From Cyanobacteriota bacterium (GTDB lineage: Bacteria > Cyanobacteriota > Cyanobacteriia > Phormidesmidales > Phormidesmidaceae), in the NCBI GenBank assembly GCA_027592485.1, contig JAQCKL010000150.1, forward strand, positions 1 to 8,998: a DNA stretch of 8,998 nt. Reading direction: 5' to 3'. Each line of letters starts with the position of its first letter. Position 1 is the first letter of the stretch. Shown here one piece after another: positions 5,452 to 8,998 of this stretch. The notes under the pieces were generated by a model. That model ran no database searches and was not told the DNA's origin. It saw only the letters and a list, made by a program, of their open reading frames with translations. The position numbers and the translations under genes are program-made.

Positions 5452-6606
5452 TTATCCCGGCGGCTGGCGTGGCCAAGCAATTTCGCCTAGGATGACGGGC
5501 CATTGCGCTCCGGTCACGGTTGTCAAGTTGCCGGTCCAGCCCTGGTAATGCCAAAACCCCAATACCGCAAAGGCGATCGCCTCCTTCAGGTCGCTGGGAA
5601 CCCCAGCCCTATCGGTTGGGGTTATGGGGATATTCGGTAGTTTTTGCTGCAAGCGTGCCATCAAGTAACCGTTACGGCTGCCCCCCCCGCAGACCAAGAC
5701 GTGGTCGGGGAAACGGGGCAAAAAGCGCTCATAGCTTTGGACAATGGAAACCACGGTCAACTCGGTAAAGGTGGCCAATAGGTCCGCTGCGCTTAGGTCG
5801 TAGGGTTGCGCCTGCTGCAGACAGTGTTGAAAGAAGTCCCAGCCAAAGGTTTCTCGGCCCGTAGACTTGGGGGGCTTTTGGAGAAAGTAAGGGTGGCTTA
5901 ACCAGATTTCCAAAAGTGGCCCGCAAATCTGTCCTTGGGCAGACCATTGGCCATCCCGATCAAACCTCTGGGTGCCCTGGGAGAAATGATGAACCGCAAT
6001 ATCAATCAGACTGTTGCCTGGTCCCGTATCCCACCCCAAGGGAGCGGTTGGGGCTGAGCGAGGCGGTAAAACGGTGACATTACCAATGCCCCCAATATTC
6101 TGAATACAGCGGTGGTGGTGATCATGGCTCAATAAAGCGAGATCAACCGGAGGCACCAAAGGGGCACCTTCGCCCCCCGCCGCAATATCTGCAGCGCGGA
6201 AATTACTAACGGTCGGACAACCGGTTAACCAAGCAATCAGGGCACCTCGCCCCAGTTGAACGCTATAGGCTAGGGAAACGGGGGCTGTTGCGGGGGGGCA
6301 AGGGCGGTGGAAAACCGTTTGGCCATGGGATGCAATCAGATCGACCTTGCCATGGGTTTGGATCAAGGTCTGGGCTGCGATCGCAAACTGCTGCGCGATC
6401 TGATCGTCTAAATCAGCCAGTGTCGAGACGGAGAGGGGCTTTCCCCCACAGACTTGGAGAATTTGGGTGCGTAGCACCTCTGGATAATCTAGGGTGTTAC
6501 TCCCCAAAACCTTGATGGTCAGGTCATAGCCTTGTCCATGGATATCGATTAGGGCTGCATCGATACTATCTACCGAGGTGCCACTCATCAGGCCGACAAT
6601 GCGCAT
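5452..6606 (-). CDS. anmK: anhydro-N-acetylmuramic acid kinase
   Basis: AnmK uses ATP and water to open the 1,6-anhydro ring of anhydro-MurNAc and phosphorylate O6, giving MurNAc-6-phosphate in peptidoglycan recycling in the cytosol. The protein shows the N-terminal phosphate-binding motif GLMSGTSVDSID (5-16), ASHGQTVFHRP (92-102), FRAADIAAGGEGAPLVP (136-152), the catalytic Asp D193 in GWDTGPGN, the second ATPase-fold motif VLVCGGGSRN (303-312) and KEAIAFAVLG (341-350). At 384 aa it has the usual family length. The frame is open to an ATG at 6657, but I chose 6606: the protein then begins MRIVGLMSGTS as in the family, GGAG lies 4 nt before it, and it starts 1 nt after the ktrA stop, which implies translational coupling. 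A small oddity is N135 where E. coli AnmK has Asp in its DFR motif. Confidence 0.95.
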   Translation of the reverse strand: MRIVGLMSGTSVDSIDAALIDIHGQGYDLTIKVLGSNTLDYPEVLRTQILQVCGGKPLSVSTLADLDDQIAQQFAIAAQTLIQTHGKVDLIASHGQTVFHRPCPPATAPVSLAYSVQLGRGALIAWLTGCPTVSNFRAADIAAGGEGAPLVPPVDLALLSHDHHHRCIQNIGGIGNVTVLPPRSAPTAPLGWDTGPGNSLIDIAVHHFSQGTQRFDRDGQWSAQGQICGPLLEIWLSHPYFLQKPPKSTGRETFGWDFFQHCLQQAQPYDLSAADLLATFTELTVVSIVQSYERFLPRFPDHVLVCGGGSRNGYLMARLQQKLPNIPITPTDRAGVPSDLKEAIAFAVLGFWHYQGWTGNLTTVTGAQWPVILGEIAWPRQPPG

Positions 6607-6607
6607 G

Positions 6608-7324
6608 CTACTCCGGAGGGGTGATGGGTAAGCGATCAATTCCCTTATTGCTACCAATCATGACCATCACCGCCCCTTTGCGGAGGCGAGTGACCGGACT
6701 CGGATTAATTTCAAATTTGTCGTCACTGTCCCGGTGGCTGAGGGCCAGTAAGGTGACGCCAAAGGTATTACGCAAATCCAGCTCAACAATGGTTTTCTGA
6801 TCGAAGGTCTCAGGTACTCGGACTTCGACGATGCTGTGATCCGGATCGAGTTCAAAACGGTCCAAAATGCCAGGACGGGTGAGCGATCGCGCCAGGGAGC
6901 AGCCCATTTCATGCTCAGGGAACACCACATGGTCGGCCCCCACCCGATTCAGTAGTTTGCCGTGGATTTCTGAGGAGGCCTTTGAGACCACGTAGGTTAC
7001 GCCCAATTCCTTAACGTTGAGCGTCGTAATCACACTCTCTTCAACGTAATTACCAATGGCCACAATTACCGTATCAAAATCGGGAATCCCGGCTTCCTTC
7101 AGGGCCGCTGGCTGGGTTGAGTCGAGCTGCAGGGCATGGGCGGCGATCTCGTCGGTCAACGCTTGTACCACCCGTTGCTCATTCGTATCAATACCTAGCA
7201 CCTCATAGCCCAGGCCATGCAAGGTAGCACAGACCGCCCGCCCAAAGCGCCCTAGGCCAATCACGGCAAATTGACGATTGGGGGGCCGGAGATTTCGAAA
7301 AAAGCCCAGGGAAGATAGGTTCAC
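6608..7324 (-). CDS. ktrA: RCK-domain potassium transport regulatory protein, KtrA/TrkA type
   Basis: This is a cytosolic RCK regulator that gates a Ktr/Trk-type potassium transporter in response to bound nucleotide. With the start chosen here it has 238 aa. RCK_N (about 18-140) begins QFAVIGLGRFGRAV with the nucleotide-binding GxGxxG at G23, G25 and G28, the ribose-binding acidic residue D46 after the second strand, and VIVAIGNYVEESVITTLNVKELG. RCK_C (about 155-228) ends GAVMVMIGSNKGIDRL. The frame reaches an ATG at 7363, but GTG at 7324 is preceded by AAGGAG (7336-7331) with 6-nt spacing, and it gives VNLSSLGFFRNLR, which resembles cyanobacterial KtrA N-termini as I remember them. No KtrB-like membrane subunit is in the window, so the partner must be encoded elsewhere. 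It overlaps nothing and is immediately followed by anmK. The symbol could also be written trkA. Confidence 0.92.
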   Translation of the reverse strand: MNLSSLGFFRNLRPPNRQFAVIGLGRFGRAVCATLHGLGYEVLGIDTNEQRVVQALTDEIAAHALQLDSTQPAALKEAGIPDFDTVIVAIGNYVEESVITTLNVKELGVTYVVSKASSEIHGKLLNRVGADHVVFPEHEMGCSLARSLTRPGILDRFELDPDHSIVEVRVPETFDQKTIVELDLRNTFGVTLLALSHRDSDDKFEINPSPVTRLRKGAVMVMIGSNKGIDRLPITPPE

Positions 7325-7330
7325 AGGGTA

Positions 7331-7336
7331 CTCCTT
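7331..7336 (-). promoter_or_regulatory. ribosome binding site deciding the ktrA GTG start
   Basis: The minus strand reads AAGGAG here, 6 nt before GTG at 7324. It lies inside the longer frame that begins at ATG 7363, where no comparable site precedes the ATG. This supports GTG as the true start. Confidence 0.75.
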
Positions 7337-7363
7337 GGCAGAAAGCGGCAGCACAAAACCCAA

Positions 7364-7484
7364 TTACGGTTAGCGACTTTGCCCTTAGGTGTACAAAATC
7401 ATACGCTATGCCTACCGTTGCATGGGCGATCGCGAGACTCGCCACCTATGCTTTCCATAGAACTGTAGATGCTAGGCTAGCTAA
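7364..7484. promoter_or_regulatory. divergent promoter region between ktrA and guaB3
   Basis: The two genes are transcribed away from each other from this stretch, so both promoters should lie here. On the minus strand TATGAT (complement of 7398-7403) is a fair -10 box for ktrA, but no good -35 accompanies it. For guaB3 no convincing hexamer pair is visible. A HIP1 octamer (7426-7433) sits in the middle as part of a partial dyad GGCGA/TCGCC (7425-7429 with 7438-7442). Confidence 0.5.
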
Positions 7485-8669
7485 ATGATCGTGGGGCTAG
7501 GTATTAAGGAAGTGAACATTCAATTGGGGCGTGGCAAAACTGCCCGTAGAGCATACGGTATTGATGAGATTGCACTGGTGCCGGGACCCCGGACACTGGA
7601 CCCACAATTAGCCGATACCCGCTGGCAAGTGGGAGGTATTGAAAGAGACATTCCAATTATTGCCAGTGCTATGGATGGGGTGATTGATGTCCAAATGGCG
7701 GTCAAACTTTCGAAGTTGGGGGCCCTCGGGGTTCTGAACCTAGAGGGTATCCAGACCCGTTACCCAGATCCCAATCCCATCCTCGATCAGATTGCGGCGG
7801 TCGGCAAAGATGAGTTTGTGGGTTTGATGCAAAAGCTCTATGCCCAACCCGTACAGCCAGAGCTAATCAAGCAGCGTATTCAAGAAATCAAAGATGCTGG
7901 CGGCATCGCAGCGGTGAGTGTAACCCCTGCGGGGGCGGTTCGATACCGAGAGGCCATCATGGCTGCTGATTTGGTATTTGTGCAAGCCACCGTCGTCTCC
8001 ACGGCCCACCTTTCCCCAGAATCTGTTACCCCTTTGGACTTGGCTGATTTCTGCCAATCCATGCCCATGCCTGTTCTTTTAGGCAACTGTGTCACCTACG
8101 AAGTGGCCCTTAATTTAATGAAGGCGGGGGCTGCTGGTGTTTTGGTGGGCATTGGTCCGGGGGCAGCCTGTACCTCTCGAGGGGTTTTGGGAGTGGGCAT
8201 TCCCCAAGCAACGGCGGTTGCTGACTGTGCGGCGGCTCGAGATGACTACTATCAATCATCTGGCCAGTATGTCCCCATCATTGCGGACGGTGGCTTGGTG
8301 ACGGGGGGCGATATCTGTAAATGCATTGCCTCTGGAGCTGACGGTGTGATGATCGGCTCTCCCTTTGCCAGGGCGGCTGAAGCACCAGGGCGGGGTTACC
8401 ACTGGGGCATGGCCACGCCCAGCCCAGTGTTGCCTCGGGGGACCCGCATTAAGGTGGGTACCACCGGCACCCTAGAGCAAATTTTGTGCGGCCCAGCCCA
8501 GCTTGATGACGGCACCCATAACCTGCTGGGAGCGCTCAAAACCAGTATGGGCACCCTAGGCGCTAAGGACCTCAAGGAAATGCAGCAGGTGGACATCGTG
8601 ATTGCGCCCTCCCTTTTGACAGAAGGGAAGGTTTATCAAAAGGCTCAGCAGTTGGGCATGGGTAAATAG
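7485..8669 (+). CDS. guaB3: GuaB3 family IMP dehydrogenase-related protein
   Basis: GuaB3 is the cyanobacterial/actinobacterial branch of the IMP dehydrogenase/GMP reductase family; cyanobacterial members are reported to oxidise IMP to XMP with NAD+ in guanine nucleotide synthesis. The 394-aa frame is one TIM barrel: RAYGIDEIALVPG (22-34), IIASAMDGV (58-66), LLGNCVTYEVAL (198-209), the active-site loop GIGPGAACTSRGVLGVG with catalytic C229, the phosphate-binding ADGGLVTGGD (267-276) and GADGVMIGSPFA (284-295). The two CBS domains of canonical GuaB are absent, replaced by a short linker around residues 92-135. The start is uncertain. ATG 7485 is listed, but family members usually begin close to residue 10, where GTG 7512 would give NIQLGRGKTARRAYG; TAAGGA lies only 1 nt before that GTG, which is too close for normal spacing. 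An intrinsic terminator and Yfr1 follow. Confidence 0.95.
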   Translation: MIVGLGIKEVNIQLGRGKTARRAYGIDEIALVPGPRTLDPQLADTRWQVGGIERDIPIIASAMDGVIDVQMAVKLSKLGALGVLNLEGIQTRYPDPNPILDQIAAVGKDEFVGLMQKLYAQPVQPELIKQRIQEIKDAGGIAAVSVTPAGAVRYREAIMAADLVFVQATVVSTAHLSPESVTPLDLADFCQSMPMPVLLGNCVTYEVALNLMKAGAAGVLVGIGPGAACTSRGVLGVGIPQATAVADCAAARDDYYQSSGQYVPIIADGGLVTGGDICKCIASGADGVMIGSPFARAAEAPGRGYHWGMATPSPVLPRGTRIKVGTTGTLEQILCGPAQLDDGTHNLLGALKTSMGTLGAKDLKEMQQVDIVIAPSLLTEGKVYQKAQQLGMGK

Positions 8670-8751
8670 ATCCACCCTTTTCTCCAGGACACTGGCCAAT
8701 GCCAGGGTGCAGATATGTATCGACGGGAACAAGCCCTTTGGGGATGCTTAC

Positions 8752-8776
8752 GCAAATCTACTGATTTGCCTTTTTC
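8752..8776 (+). terminator. intrinsic terminator of guaB3
   Basis: GCAAATC (8752-8758) pairs perfectly with GATTTGC (8763-8769) around a TACT loop and is followed by CTTTTTC (8770-8776). It lies 83 nt after the guaB3 TAG. Stem, tight loop and U-run make this the clearest protein-gene terminator in the window, and it separates guaB3 from the following small RNA gene. A small CTGGC/GCCAG hairpin (8692-8705) without a U-run lies between. Confidence 0.85.
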
Positions 8777-8813
8777 GCTAAAGAAAGGTTAAGGCTTTCG
8801 TGGGAATCAGTAG
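8758..8813. repeat. 9-bp inverted repeat CTACTGATT / AATCAGTAG
   Basis: CTACTGATT (8758-8766), covering the loop and 3' arm of the guaB3 terminator, has an exact inverted copy AATCAGTAG at 8805-8813, 38 bp further on and about 22 bp upstream of the Yfr1 -10 box. The two could pair in a read-through transcript or mark a protein-binding dyad. Chance is possible. Confidence 0.5.
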
Positions 8814-8834
8814 CGCAATCCAAATGGCCCAATC

Positions 8835-8840
8835 TACAAT
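8835..8840 (+). promoter_or_regulatory. -10 element of the yfr1 promoter
   Basis: TACAAT differs from the consensus TATAAT at one position and lies 6-7 bp before the expected 5' end of Yfr1 (about 8847). No TTGACA-like -35 hexamer is visible at the usual distance (around 8811-8817 reads TAGCGCA), so the -35 remains unassigned. Confidence 0.7.
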
Positions 8841-8846
8841 GGATGC

Positions 8847-8918
8847 AGCGGAGACGAAAGTTTCCGTTCACTCCTCACACCACATCTTGCCCGGATAATT
8901 TTACTTCGGGCTTTTCTT
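8847..8918 (+). ncRNA. yfr1: Yfr1 small regulatory RNA
   Basis: Yfr1 is a short trans-acting RNA found throughout cyanobacteria, known to pair through its unpaired core with ribosome binding sites of target mRNAs (outer-membrane porin mRNAs in Prochlorococcus). All parts are present in order. A 5' hairpin has CGGAGAC (8849-8855) paired with GTTTCCG (8860-8866) through one G-U pair, capped by a GAAA tetraloop. The ultraconserved single-stranded ACTCCTCACAC (8870-8880) follows, then a short CACATCTT linker, then a terminator hairpin GCCCGGA (8889-8895) with TTCGGGC (8905-8911) and the run TTTTCTT (8912-8918). The predicted length is about 72 nt, close to known Yfr1. The position directly after guaB3 matches the known guaB-yfr1-trxA order. 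The 5' end is inferred from the -10 box and could be off by a few bases. Confidence 0.93.
8889..8918 (+). terminator. intrinsic terminator forming the 3' hairpin of Yfr1
   Basis: The 7-bp stem GCCCGGA/TTCGGGC (8889-8895 with 8905-8911, one G-U pair) encloses a 9-nt AT-rich loop and is followed by TTTTCTT. It serves both as the second Yfr1 hairpin and as its terminator. Confidence 0.88.
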
Positions 8919-8998
8919 AATTCCCCTAATTTTATAGCCGTCGCCACTTAGGTTAAGACGTTACCACCTTGAGAACGTGCTCCATCGCATCTCTTAAG
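8919..8998. other. right-edge intergenic sequence, presumed leader of the next gene
   Basis: No start codon with a usable frame is present in these 80 bases. An AT-rich patch (CTAATTTTATAG, 8926-8937) may hold a promoter. In many cyanobacteria the thioredoxin gene trxA follows guaB and yfr1, so this is probably its upstream region; the window ends too early to test that. Confidence 0.4.

Noticed and set aside
5062..5490. Plus-strand frame of 142 codons opposite the 150-aa gene and the end of anmK
   Set aside because: It is antisense to two supported coding regions and shows no motif; a shadow frame from codon bias.
6607..6657. Longer AnmK N-terminus starting at ATG 6657
   Set aside because: It would add 17 residues not typical of AnmK and overlap ktrA by 50 nt. 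ATG 6606 has GGAG before it and gives the family N-terminus.
8752..8813. Riboswitch or attenuator between guaB3 and yfr1
   Set aside because: The alternative pairing partner lies downstream of the terminator, and no conserved riboswitch core was recognised. An ordinary terminator followed by a separate promoter explains the layout.
1..8998. Mobile element, CRISPR array, toxin-antitoxin or defence system
   Set aside because: No transposase, integrase, terminal inverted repeats, regularly spaced repeats, nuclease/helicase genes or toxin-antitoxin pairs are present. All genes look like stable core or regulatory genes.

Overview
The window comes from a cyanobacterial chromosome, seen on three lines of evidence. 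The octamer GCGATCGC (the HIP1 repeat of cyanobacteria) occurs eight times. Several proteins are of cyanobacterial type (GuaB3-type IMP dehydrogenase, an RppA-like regulator, and a Ser/Thr kinase with a C-terminal domain I associate with cyanobacteria). Downstream of guaB3 lies a small RNA with the signature of Yfr1, the ultraconserved cyanobacterial riboregulator. By eye the base composition is somewhat above 50% G+C, which with HIP1 argues against low-GC marine Prochlorococcus. Genus and morphology cannot be read from the sequence.

Layout. Positions 97-984 (+) encode a 295-aa protein of unknown function that converges on the next block; the gap between them holds two GC-rich hairpins. A minus-strand block follows (4461 down to 1174): a soluble Ser/Thr protein kinase, an OmpR/PhoB response regulator (RppA-like) with no histidine kinase beside it, and a TIGR01777-family NAD(P)-binding protein (YfcH/SulA-like). 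A 377-bp intergenic region with a perfect 9-bp dyad precedes the kinase. A second minus-strand block (7324 down to 4839) is KtrA-like RCK protein, AnmK (anhydro-MurNAc kinase), a possible 35-aa small ORF and a 150-aa conserved unknown. ktrA and anmK are only 1 nt apart once both starts are corrected. guaB3 diverges from ktrA on the plus strand (7485-8669) and ends at a clear intrinsic terminator (8752-8776). The Yfr1 gene follows (about 8847-8918) with its own -10 box, GAAA-capped 5' hairpin, unpaired ACTCCTCACAC core and intrinsic terminator. The known guaB-yfr1-trxA synteny suggests trxA lies just past the right edge.

The genes are housekeeping and regulatory: potassium-transport control, peptidoglycan recycling, guanine nucleotide synthesis, phospho-signalling and RNA-based control. 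The most interesting points are Yfr1 itself and a 9-nt perfect match between its core and the ribosome binding site of the SulA-like gene in the same window. No mobile element, CRISPR array, tRNA, rRNA or prophage feature was seen.
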